NCBI GenBank assembly: GCA_900542275.1
Contig: UQMW01000039.1
Location: 1-22,473, forward strand
Source of the DNA: an uncultured Collinsella sp.
GTDB taxonomy: Bacteria > Actinomycetota > Coriobacteriia > Coriobacteriales > Coriobacteriaceae
Reading direction: 5' to 3'
DNA: 22,473 nucleotides
The stretch's first letter is position 1, and every line of letters starts with the position of its first letter. Positions 1 through 5,570 of the stretch are shown in pieces. The notes below the pieces were generated by a model that was not told the origin of the DNA, did not search any database, and saw only the letters and a program-made list of their open reading frames with translations. A program made the position numbers and the translations under genes.

Positions 1-1
1 C

Positions 2-196
2 GGTCCGACCGGGCCGCGCGGCAAGGAGATATATTGCCAGACCGGAGGGGCGCCGTGGGCGGGAATTCCACTCTTCACAAGTCCTACACAATACATCGCT
101 TCCTATATAAGTAATAGAAAGGCTGGTGCAGAAATACTGCACGTATCAGATGATGACCCTTCGGTTAAGAGATATATAAAGATCGGTCACCTGTAA
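2..196 (+). CDS. 3' end of a possible collagen-like protein (partial, cut by window edge)
   Basis: The plus-strand frame is open from the window edge to a TAA at 194-196, giving 64 residues. It begins with a Gly-X-Y stretch (GPTGPRGK), as in bacterial and phage collagen-like repeats, and continues into a non-repetitive tail of about 56 residues containing YCQTGG and a charged SDDDPSVKR segment. I do not recognise the tail. The DNA from about 60 to 200 is clearly richer in A+T than the neighbouring genes, which may indicate a transferred gene. No start lies in the window, so only the C-terminus is visible. A second open frame of 37 codons from base 1 overlaps it, so this could be a chance open frame. 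The Gly-X-Y start is the main support. Confidence 0.35.
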   Translation, partial: GPTGPRGKEIYCQTGGAPWAGIPLFTSPTQYIASYISNRKAGAEILHVSDDDPSVKRYIKIGHL

Positions 197-240
197 GTGT
201 CTATCTACCCGCGCTTTTAGCAATGTAAACCGCGCTTCAG

Positions 241-278
241 ATAAAAAGAGGGAGCGCCGCGCACAACGCGACACTCCC
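241..278 (-). terminator. Rho-independent terminator of the infC-rpmI-rplT operon
   Basis: Read on the minus strand, a 12-bp stem (arms 267-278 and 250-261, two G-U pairs) closes a 5-nt loop (262-266) and is followed by TCTTTTTAT. It begins 22 bases after the rplT stop. The G-U pairs fall on the minus-strand RNA, so it is built for that direction. Confidence 0.9.
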
Positions 279-299
279 CTAGCGATTCAAGAGAATCTA

Positions 300-659
300 T
301 TAGGCCTCGAGAGCCTTCTTGGCGATGGTAGCCAGCTCGTTGAAGGACTCGATGTCCTCGTAAGCCATCTGAGCCAGGACCTTGCGGTCGAGCTCGATGC
401 CGGCAACCTTCAGGCCATGCATGAACTGAGAGTAAGAGATGTCGTTCAGGCGAGCAGCAGCGTTGATACGGGTAATCCAGAGAGAACGGATCTCGCGCTT
501 CTTGTTGCGGCGATCACGATACTGATACTGCAGGGAGTGCTGGACCTGCTCTTTAGCATGCTTGTAAGTACGCGAAGCGGCACCGTAGTAACCCTTCGCA
601 CGGTGCATAACGGTACGGCGCTTCTTCTTGGCGGCAACAGCGCGCTTAATACGTGCCAT
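300..659 (-). CDS. rplT: Large ribosomal subunit protein bL20
   Basis: This 119-residue protein binds 23S rRNA early in 50S assembly. The sequence is typical of bL20 over its full length: a basic N-terminal extension (MARIKRAVAAKKKRR) followed by GYYGAASRTYKHAKEQ, the YRDRRNKKREIRSLWI segment, and a globular C-terminal part with RINAAARLNDISYSQF and GLKVAGIELDRKVLA. The length is that expected for the family. It is the last gene of infC-rpmI-rplT, 46 bases after rpmI, with AGGAG 10 bases before the ATG, and is followed by a strong terminator. In several Gram-positive bacteria bL20 represses this operon by binding the leader RNA; the structured leader at 1502-1660 fits that scheme, but binding here is inference. 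Confidence 0.97.
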   Translation of the reverse strand: MARIKRAVAAKKKRRTVMHRAKGYYGAASRTYKHAKEQVQHSLQYQYRDRRNKKREIRSLWITRINAAARLNDISYSQFMHGLKVAGIELDRKVLAQMAYEDIESFNELATIAKKALEA

Positions 660-705
660 GTTCTATCAACTCCTAGACGGTAAAACGAAAAACGGGAACG
701 CGAAC

Positions 706-897
706 TTAGGCGAGACGTGACTTGATGACCTTGCGGTCGGCAGCGGCGATCTCGGTCTCCTGACGGAAGCCACGCTTACGCTTGGTGGACTTCTTGCTCA
801 GGATGTGGCTCTTGAAAGCCTTGGCGCGCATAAGCTTGCCGGTACCAGTCTTGCGGAAACGCTTCTTGGTGCCGCTGTGGGACTTCATCTTAGGCAT
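706..897 (-). CDS. rpmI: Large ribosomal subunit protein bL35
   Basis: This is a 63-residue basic protein of the 50S subunit. It carries the full bL35 signature: MPKMKSHSGTKKRFR at the N-terminus, then GTGKLMRAKAFKSHIL and KSTKRKRGFR. The length is normal for the family. AAGGAG lies 6 bases before the ATG. It sits 32 bases after infC and 46 bases before rplT, the conserved order of this operon, and depends on the promoter and leader upstream of infC. Confidence 0.97.
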   Translation of the reverse strand: MPKMKSHSGTKKRFRKTGTGKLMRAKAFKSHILSKKSTKRKRGFRQETEIAAADRKVIKSRLA

Positions 898-929
898 GAA
901 ATACTCCTTAATCGGTTACAGAACACTAG

Positions 930-1484
930 TTACTTGCTATCGCTTGCCGCTTTATCCTCATCGAAGGCGCCCTTAATCGGGGCGAGCAGCATAAGCATGT
1001 TACGGCCTTCCATCTTAGGCTTGGACTCGACCGTAGCGTAAGGCTTGAGATCCTCGGCGAGACGCTCGAGAACGTTAAGGCCCTGCTCCGGGTGAGCCAT
1101 CTCACGGCCGCGGAACATGATGGTGATCTTAACGCGTGCGCCCTTCTTGAGGAAACGCAGAACGTGGCCCTTCTTGGTCTCGTAGTCGCCAACGTCGATC
1201 TTGGGTCGGAACTTCATTTCCTTGACCTCGACCTTGGACTGGTTCTTACGAGCAGCCTTGGCCTTCATGGCCTGCTGGTACTTGAACTTACCGTAGTCCA
1301 TGACCTTGCAGACCGGCGGCTCCGCGTTGGGAGCGATCTCGACCAGGTCGAGACCCTGATCGTCGGCGACGCGCTGGGCATCGCGGATGGCGAACAGGCC
1401 GAGCTGAGAGCCATCGACGCCAATCAAACGACACGAAGATGCAGTGATCTCGTCGTTGATGCGGGTGTCATCAGACTTAGCTAT
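930..1484 (-). CDS. infC: Translation initiation factor IF-3 (probable AUA start)
   Basis: IF-3 binds the 30S subunit, checks the initiator tRNA-start codon pair and prevents early 50S joining. The protein starts with the usual AKSDDTRINDEI segment, followed by the N-domain (VRLIGVDG-type region with GSQLGLFAIRDAQ, LDLVEIAPNAEPPVCKVMDYGKFKYQQ), a lysine-rich linker and the C-domain (KEMKFRPKIDVGDYETK, VKITIMFRGREM). There is an ATG at 1499-1497, but it overlaps the ribosome binding site GGAGG (1493-1497) and has none of its own. The in-frame ATA at 1484-1482 is 8 bases downstream of that GGAGG and gives a normal IF-3 N-terminus, 184 residues in all. A rare non-AUG start is established for infC in E. 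coli (AUU), where IF-3 represses its own synthesis. The identity is certain; the start is inference. Confidence 0.95.
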   Translation of the reverse strand: MAKSDDTRINDEITASSCRLIGVDGSQLGLFAIRDAQRVADDQGLDLVEIAPNAEPPVCKVMDYGKFKYQQAMKAKAARKNQSKVEVKEMKFRPKIDVGDYETKKGHVLRFLKKGARVKITIMFRGREMAHPEQGLNVLERLAEDLKPYATVESKPKMEGRNMLMLLAPIKGAFDEDKAASDSK

Positions 1485-1492
1485 TTTCCCTA

Positions 1493-1497
1493 CCTCC
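1493..1497 (-). promoter_or_regulatory. Ribosome binding site that decides the infC start
   Basis: The minus strand reads GGAGG here, 8 bases before the ATA at 1484-1482. The in-frame ATG at 1499 overlaps this site, so ribosomes bound here cannot use it. Confidence 0.7.
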
Positions 1498-1501
1498 ATT
1501 C

Positions 1502-1537
1502 ATAAAAAAATAACCCGGCGCTTCTCAGCAACCAGGT
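1502..1537 (-). terminator. Leader (attenuator) terminator upstream of infC
   Basis: On the minus strand the arms ACCTGG (1532-1537) and CCGGGT (1513-1518) pair with one G-U. An inner GCT/AGC stem with a GAGA loop extends the hairpin, and it is followed by TTATTTTTTTAT just upstream of the infC ribosome binding site. The plus strand has an A-C mismatch where the minus has G-U, and there is no gene end nearby, so it reads as an intrinsic terminator inside the infC leader. Confidence 0.7.
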
Positions 1538-1597
1538 CGTACACATAGACTTCCTCGATTTGAGGAAGGGAATCTAAGTTGTATGACCAGTCAGCTG
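1526..1597 (-). promoter_or_regulatory. Antiterminator-like long hairpin of the infC leader
   Basis: The minus-strand RNA can form a long interrupted stem. CTTCCTC/GAGGAAG (1562-1568 with 1550-1556), TAGA/TCTA (1573-1576 with 1546-1549) and a nine-base arm with one mismatch (1580-1588 with 1535-1543) stack on one another. They extend outward with CAGC/GCTG (1594-1597 with 1526-1529). This pairing uses the whole 5' arm of the leader terminator (1527-1537), so the two structures exclude each other. This resembles the bL20-controlled infC leader of Firmicutes in design; the ligand here is unknown. Confidence 0.5.
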
Positions 1598-1617
1598 CTC
1601 ATTGGCGCCAAAAGGTG

Positions 1618-1660
1618 GGAACCCTCAGGTTCCTCTTTAGGGCATTGCGGGAACAACGCC
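1618..1660 (-). promoter_or_regulatory. Two upstream hairpins of the infC leader
   Basis: Two compact stems lie early in the leader: GGAACC/GGTTCC with a 4-base loop (1618-1633) and a 7-bp stem with a G-U pair and 6-base loop (1641-1660). The G-U pair is on the minus-strand RNA. A TATTAT box (1667-1672) just upstream could be the -10 element, but no convincing -35 is seen. Confidence 0.4.
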
Positions 1661-1701
1661 TTGCGAATAATAACACGTACAGCGCGTTATCACATTACGT
1701 A

Positions 1702-1769
1702 CACGAAAAAGGGACCTTGACCCCCTTGAACGCTCGCTTGCATGTATGGTGCTCGAGGCGAGACTCGAA
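1702..1769. repeat. Direct repeat, copy 1: partial tRNA-Leu 3' end plus flank
   Basis: Bases 1720-1769 match 1904-1953 with only two differences, and 1702-1713 match 1885-1896. The copy covers the terminator flank, the CCA complement, the acceptor arm and half of the T arm of the tRNA-Leu gene, then stops. It is a tRNA gene remnant, not a functional tRNA. Confidence 0.8.
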
Positions 1770-1884
1770 GGGCCTTCGCTTCGCGAAGCCCCGGGCTTCG
1801 GGCGCGTGGCGCCCTCGCCACGCTCCGCTACAAACAGGCCACAGGCCTGTTTGCTTAACGCTTCGCGCGCTCACGCGAGTTCGG
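1770..1884. repeat. Cluster of five small palindromes between the tRNA repeats
   Basis: This spacer holds no gene. It contains consecutive perfect inverted repeats: 1778-1789 (self-complementary), 1784-1800, 1804-1823 (8-bp arms), 1831-1853 (10-bp arms) and 1866-1877 (4-bp arms). Such dense palindromes suggest a folded or mobile micro-element. Confidence 0.6.
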
Positions 1885-1953
1885 CACGAAAAAGGGGGCC
1901 GCAACCCCCTTGAACGCTCACTTGCATGTATGGTGCCCGAGGCGAGACTCGAA
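1885..1953. repeat. Direct repeat, copy 2: flank and 3' end of the intact tRNA-Leu
   Basis: This is the resident copy of the repeat at 1702-1769. It includes the tRNA terminator, the CCA end and part of the T arm. The pair is arranged like attachment sites left by integration at a tRNA 3' end, although only about 115 bases lie between them. Confidence 0.7.
1889..1911 (-). terminator. Terminator of tRNA-Leu
   Basis: On the minus strand, AAGGGGG and CCCCCTT arms around a short loop are followed by TTTTT-type sequence. It lies about 20 bases after the tRNA 3' end. Confidence 0.75.
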
Positions 1954-2017
1954 CTCGCACGTTGTTGCCAACGGTGGATTTTGAGTCCACTGCGTCTGCC
2001 AATTCCGCCACTCGGGC
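1931..2017 (-). tRNA. tRNA-Leu (anticodon CAA)
   Basis: The minus strand gives an 87-nt class II tRNA. Acceptor arms GCCCGAG (2011-2017) and CTCGGGC (1935-1941) pair perfectly. The A discriminator and CCA are encoded (1931-1934). The anticodon stem GTGGA/TCCAC encloses loop CTCAAAA, anticodon CAA at 1981-1983, reading UUG. A long variable arm follows, and the T arm contains GTTCGA. The tRNA starts 39 bases after the transglutaminase-like gene and could be cotranscribed with it. Confidence 0.95.
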
Positions 2018-2056
2018 ACGCAATGCGTGAGTTAGTTTATCACAGCTTTCTACCGA

Positions 2057-3490
2057 TTAGTCCGAAAATGGAACTTCGAGCATTTCGATGAGTTCGACCG
2101 TGCGGAGCATCTCGCGCCGACGGCATCCGCGACCGTCGACCGAAGCCTCACCCATCTGGTTGTCGTAAGGGTCCTCGCGCATGCCGTCGAAAGAGGGCTC
2201 AAACTCTGCCTGGAATCGATTGTTGGCCACCATACGCCACGGGTCGAGATTGCCAAAGTAGTGACGGCGGCGCCACTCCTCCCCCATCCTGCGAGCAGAA
2301 GATCCAAATGACACGTCGGCGTTGAGCCATCCGGTCTGCGGCGTATAGAACTCTGCCCAGTCGTGCGACCCCACCGAATCGGGCGCAACATACAGTCCGC
2401 TCTGCCAACGGGCAGGCACGCCCGCGATACGGCACATGGTGATAAACGTGAGCGCCATAACGCCGCAATCGCCGCGGAGCGAATGCGCGCAGTCATCGGC
2501 AATAGGTCCCAAAAGCAAGTACGGCGGCTGATAGCGATAGTCGATGTACTGCGTCAGGTAATCATAGATAGCACGGGCGCGATCGAGCGGATCCTCGAGC
2601 CCGTCAATGACACGGGCTGTCAGCTGCTGTAGATACGGCGTGAATGCAATGCGCGGACGGTCCTCGGAGGTGTCCACGGGCAGTGGCGCGTCCATGCAAG
2701 GATGCACCGGAAGCGCACCCCCATAGACATCACGATAAGCGGCATCAATTTGATAGCGATAGGTCACCGAGAATGAGCGCTCACTCGAAGAAGACCACGA
2801 GGAGGTACGCGCCGAAGCATTCGCGGGGGCAACAGCACCCTCCGGCGTCATATCGAGAACCTCGATATGAGACTGTTGACGACAGGCGGCGGCAACGGGT
2901 AGCCACGCGCGAACGGTCTCCCCTTCCAGAGCGCCGGGGACAGACACGGACGCTTTAAGCGTAATGACGCGAGCCAATCCGTTTTGTGACTCCATCTCCT
3001 TGAGCATCTCGTTGCGCAGTGCTATTCCGTCCGTAGAATCGGGCCGCATGCCGGGAACCTCTTTGGGATATACGCGAAGCGAATCGAGGAAGTTGTCGAG
3101 AACGAACAGTTCGCCATCGATAAAGCGCCAGTCAATACGCTTACGATTAATCAGGTCATCAAACTGCTCTTCGGTAAACTCTGGCCACTCCTCGCGAATC
3201 ATCGCAATAGCCTGGTCGCGCGACACCGAAAAATGAAGCGGCGTCTCGAGCATGCGATACCGCTCGGCACGAACACAAGCAGCCAGCGAAGGCTCGGGGT
3301 TCTGCTCCAAAAGGCGATCGCAGGCAGCAACAGCCTGCGTCAAATACCCGGCATCCTTAAGACGAAGAATCTCGGGCGGCAGTCCAACATCGAGATGACG
3401 AAAGTCATCACAGCAAACATCAGCAGAGCAACCAACTGGACCCTCGTCAATAACCTTCCCATCCGAAGGCAGCACATTAATAACAGCCAT
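2057..3490 (-). CDS. Transglutaminase-like domain protein
   Basis: This 477-residue protein is probably cytoplasmic, as no signal peptide or membrane segment is visible. The transglutaminase-like core (papain fold, Pfam Transglut_core type) is C-terminal. Its triad appears as Cys342 in RGDCGVMALTF, His376 in GSHDWAEFY and Asp392 in LNADVSFG, in the right order and spacing. The N-terminal half is of unknown function and includes a stretch with an SVSR.QAIAMIREEWPEF segment. Such proteins may be proteases or amide-cleaving or cross-linking enzymes; the substrate is unknown. The start at 3490 is chosen because GGAG lies 7 bases upstream; an earlier in-frame ATG at 3508 lacks such a site. The gene is single, followed by tRNA-Leu. 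Confidence 0.8.
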   Translation of the reverse strand: MAVINVLPSDGKVIDEGPVGCSADVCCDDFRHLDVGLPPEILRLKDAGYLTQAVAACDRLLEQNPEPSLAACVRAERYRMLETPLHFSVSRDQAIAMIREEWPEFTEEQFDDLINRKRIDWRFIDGELFVLDNFLDSLRVYPKEVPGMRPDSTDGIALRNEMLKEMESQNGLARVITLKASVSVPGALEGETVRAWLPVAAACRQQSHIEVLDMTPEGAVAPANASARTSSWSSSSERSFSVTYRYQIDAAYRDVYGGALPVHPCMDAPLPVDTSEDRPRIAFTPYLQQLTARVIDGLEDPLDRARAIYDYLTQYIDYRYQPPYLLLGPIADDCAHSLRGDCGVMALTFITMCRIAGVPARWQSGLYVAPDSVGSHDWAEFYTPQTGWLNADVSFGSSARRMGEEWRRRHYFGNLDPWRMVANNRFQAEFEPSFDGMREDPYDNQMGEASVDGRGCRRREMLRTVELIEMLEVPFSD

Positions 3491-3524
3491 ACCAAAACTC
3501 CAAGTCACTAGAACGCTTGAAGCC

Positions 3525-3555
3525 CATTGTAGCGAGATAAAAAGAAAGCCCCAAC
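3525..3555 (-). promoter_or_regulatory. Possible promoter of the transglutaminase-like gene
   Basis: On the minus strand TTGGGG, 17 bases, then TACAAT lie about 35 bases before the chosen start. The -10 matches the sigma-70 consensus well, the -35 only in its TTG. Confidence 0.4.
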
Positions 3556-3629
3556 AAGGGAGCCATCAACACCGCTGAACGGTAGTCAAATAAATAACTC
3601 AGCCTCGTAACCCTGCGGCGTTAAACGAA

Positions 3630-3721
3630 GGAAGCCCCGTCCCCCGGAGCTGTTTTCTTGGCGCGACTTCTGGCAAAGCCAGGTGAGCGCAAAGGAAACA
3701 GTGTAGGGGGACGGGGCTTCC
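3630..3721 (-). terminator. Long nested hairpin after the aldolase gene (probable terminator)
   Basis: Perfect 16-base arms (3630-3645 and 3706-3721, GC-rich) enclose a second imperfect stem (CTGTTT... with ...AAACAG) and a terminal CTGGC-AAA-GCCAG hairpin. The element begins about 20 bases after the fba stop on the minus strand. The sequence after it is only moderately T-rich, so termination is likely but unproven; it could also be an intergenic repeat. Confidence 0.6.
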
Positions 3722-3741
3722 GGCGGGAAGTTTAGCGACGC

Positions 3742-4608
3742 TTACGCCTTGTTGACGGAGCCAAACTCCTCCATGAGCTCCTTGGTGCGGGCAACGATGT
3801 TGTCGCGACCAGGCTTGAGGAGCTTGCGGGGGTCAAAGCCCTTGCCCTGCTGATCCTTGCCAGCCTCGATGTACTCGCGGACGCCCTTGGCGAAGACGAG
3901 CTGCAGGTCGGTGTTGACGTTGATCTTGGAGATGCCCAGGGAGATGGCCTTCTTGATCTGATCCTCGGGGATGCCGGTGCCACCGTGCAGAACGAGGGGC
4001 AGGTCACCGGTCTGGGCCTTAATCTCGCCCAGACGCTCGAAGGAAAGACCAGCCCAGTCGGCGGGGTACACGCCGTGGATGTTGCCGATGCCGCAGGCGA
4101 GGAAGTCGACACCCAGGTCAGCGATCTGCTTGCACTCAGCAGGATCAGCGAGCTCGCCGCTGGAGGTCACGCCGTCCTCGGTGCCGCCGATGCCGCCGAC
4201 CTCGGCCTCGATGGACATGCCCTTGGAGTGGGCAAACTCAACGAGCTCCTTGGTGCGGTCGAGGTTAAGCTGGAAGGTCTCCTCGTGAGAGCCGTCATAC
4301 ATGATGGACGTGAAGCCGGCCTCGATGCACTTGAAGCAGTCCTCGTAAGAACCGTGATCGAGGTGAAGGGCGACGGGAACGGTAACGCCCGTGGCCTCGA
4401 CGGCAGCCTTGACCATGTCGGCGCAGACCTTGAAACCGCCCATCCACTTAGCGGCACCAGCGGTGCACTGAAGGATCAGCGGAGACTTGGCCTCCTCGGC
4501 GGCCTGGAGAATAGCCAGGGTCCACTCGAGGTTGTTGGTGTTGAAGGCACCAAGACCGTACTTGCCGGCCTCGGCCTTCTTGAGCATGTCTGCTGCGTTG
4601 ACGAGCAT
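3742..4608 (-). CDS. fba: Class II fructose-1,6-bisphosphate aldolase
   Basis: This zinc enzyme of glycolysis and gluconeogenesis reversibly cleaves fructose 1,6-bisphosphate to dihydroxyacetone phosphate and glyceraldehyde 3-phosphate. The 288 residues match the Bacillus-type (class IIB) length. Visible are the N-terminal GLGAFNTNN, the metal and catalytic region LHLDHG (Asp85, His86), IMYDGSHE, EAEVGGIGGTEDG (Glu135), GNIHGVY (His178), LHGGTGIP (His208) and SKINVNTDLQ. The start at 4608 has AGGAGG 8 bases upstream and gives the usual MLVNAADMLKKA N-terminus; the frame extends upstream into non-conserved sequence. It appears monocistronic, with a TAAAAT box at 4649-4654 and a long hairpin after the stop. 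Confidence 0.96.
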   Translation of the reverse strand: MLVNAADMLKKAEAGKYGLGAFNTNNLEWTLAILQAAEEAKSPLILQCTAGAAKWMGGFKVCADMVKAAVEATGVTVPVALHLDHGSYEDCFKCIEAGFTSIMYDGSHEETFQLNLDRTKELVEFAHSKGMSIEAEVGGIGGTEDGVTSSGELADPAECKQIADLGVDFLACGIGNIHGVYPADWAGLSFERLGEIKAQTGDLPLVLHGGTGIPEDQIKKAISLGISKINVNTDLQLVFAKGVREYIEAGKDQQGKGFDPRKLLKPGRDNIVARTKELMEEFGSVNKA

Positions 4609-4802
4609 AAAAGAAACCTCCTGTAAGGTTGCTCCGATAACGCCTGAGATTTTACCACGGCGCACCCGAGCATAAACGTTCGTTTGTTCACGAATATCGT
4701 CCAAACAGACTTTTTTGACCGTTTGCCCTACGAAATCGACCCGTTGGGGAAAAATAGCTTGACGTTTGGACGCTTCTCGTGCTTCAAAAGCCGACTATTA
4801 AG

Positions 4803-5486
4803 CTAAATCTGCATGAAAGGGTTCTGCATGAGCTCGCGTGCCATGGTGGTCGAATCGCCATGACCGGTTAGGCAAACGGTATCGGGCGGGAGAAGCCGGG
4901 CGAGCTTGGAGAGCGAGCGCAGAATTGCCGCCTCGTCTCCTCCAGAAAGATCGGTGCGGCCGTGCCCACCCGGAAACAGGGTGTCGCCCACAAAGGCAAT
5001 GTTCCCCTGCTCGGTGGCAGCAAACAAGACGATCCCGCCCGGCGTATGCCCTGGCGTCTCGATCACCTGCAGGTAGATATCGCCCACCTCGATAGCATCT
5101 CCCTCGGCGAGCAGGCGCGTCGGCTCCCCGGGGTCAGGCGTCTCAATGCCCCACATAGCTCGCTGTTCCTCGATGTTCGCATGCGGCACCGCCACATCCT
5201 TAGCACACAGCTCATACTGGCAGCCCTCGCCAACGGTGGTTCGCACGCCTGCAACACCACCAACATGATCGGCATGGCCATGAGTGCATACGGCGCCAAA
5301 CACGCGTACGCCGGGATGCTCGGCTCGAATATGCTCCACCAGGCGTTCGCCTTCCCATGCGGGATCGATAATCACGCACTCTTTGTCCGAAATAACAGCA
5401 TAGCTATTGGTCTGAATGGGACCGTTTACGAGCGTCTCGATCTCGACCGATCCCTTGGGAGTTAAATCCAAGGACACAGCACTCAT
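4803..5486 (-). CDS. Metallo-beta-lactamase-fold hydrolase (glyoxalase II-like)
   Basis: This is a 227-residue MBL-fold protein with the metal motif THGHADH at 68-74, further ligands in ETPGHTPGG and FVGDTLF, and a late GHGDST histidine, a layout typical of the hydroxyacylglutathione hydrolase (glyoxalase II)-like branch. The N-terminus has the NGPIQTNSYAV strand seen in small YcbL/YqgX-like hydrolases. The real substrate cannot be read from sequence; thioester hydrolysis is the best guess. The ATG follows AGAGGAG. The gene is 84 bases downstream of rel, with a hairpin between, so it may be partly cotranscribed with rel. In some Gram-positive bacteria an MBL hydrolase also lies next to rel; that conservation was not checked here. 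Confidence 0.85.
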   Translation of the reverse strand: MSAVSLDLTPKGSVEIETLVNGPIQTNSYAVISDKECVIIDPAWEGERLVEHIRAEHPGVRVFGAVCTHGHADHVGGVAGVRTTVGEGCQYELCAKDVAVPHANIEEQRAMWGIETPDPGEPTRLLAEGDAIEVGDIYLQVIETPGHTPGGIVLFAATEQGNIAFVGDTLFPGGHGRTDLSGGDEAAILRSLSKLARLLPPDTVCLTGHGDSTTMARELMQNPFMQI

Positions 5487-5506
5487 GTCCCTCTCCTCTC
5501 TATAGA

Positions 5507-5534
5507 ACTCGAGGCATCAAACGATGCCTCGAGT
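5507..5534 (-). terminator. Hairpin between rel and the MBL hydrolase gene
   Basis: Perfect 11-bp arms (5507-5517 and 5524-5534) close a 6-base loop. On the minus strand it is followed by TTCTATAG, a weak T-run, only 20 bases before the MBL gene start. It may be a partial terminator, an RNA processing site or a leader hairpin. Confidence 0.45.
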
Positions 5535-5570
5535 GTAGCGAATATCGATAATGTGACACGTTCGTCGCGA

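Noticed and set aside
1747..1769. Second tRNA-Leu gene
   Set aside because: Only the acceptor 3' strand, CCA and part of the T arm are present; no anticodon or D arm follows.
1579..2091. Plus-strand open frame across the infC leader and tRNA
   Set aside because: It runs antisense through the tRNA-Leu gene and repeats; its RLELARCC-type peptide is the usual artefact of translating a tRNA complement.
3985..4626. Plus-strand open frame opposite fba
   Set aside because: Shadow of a complete and conserved aldolase gene.
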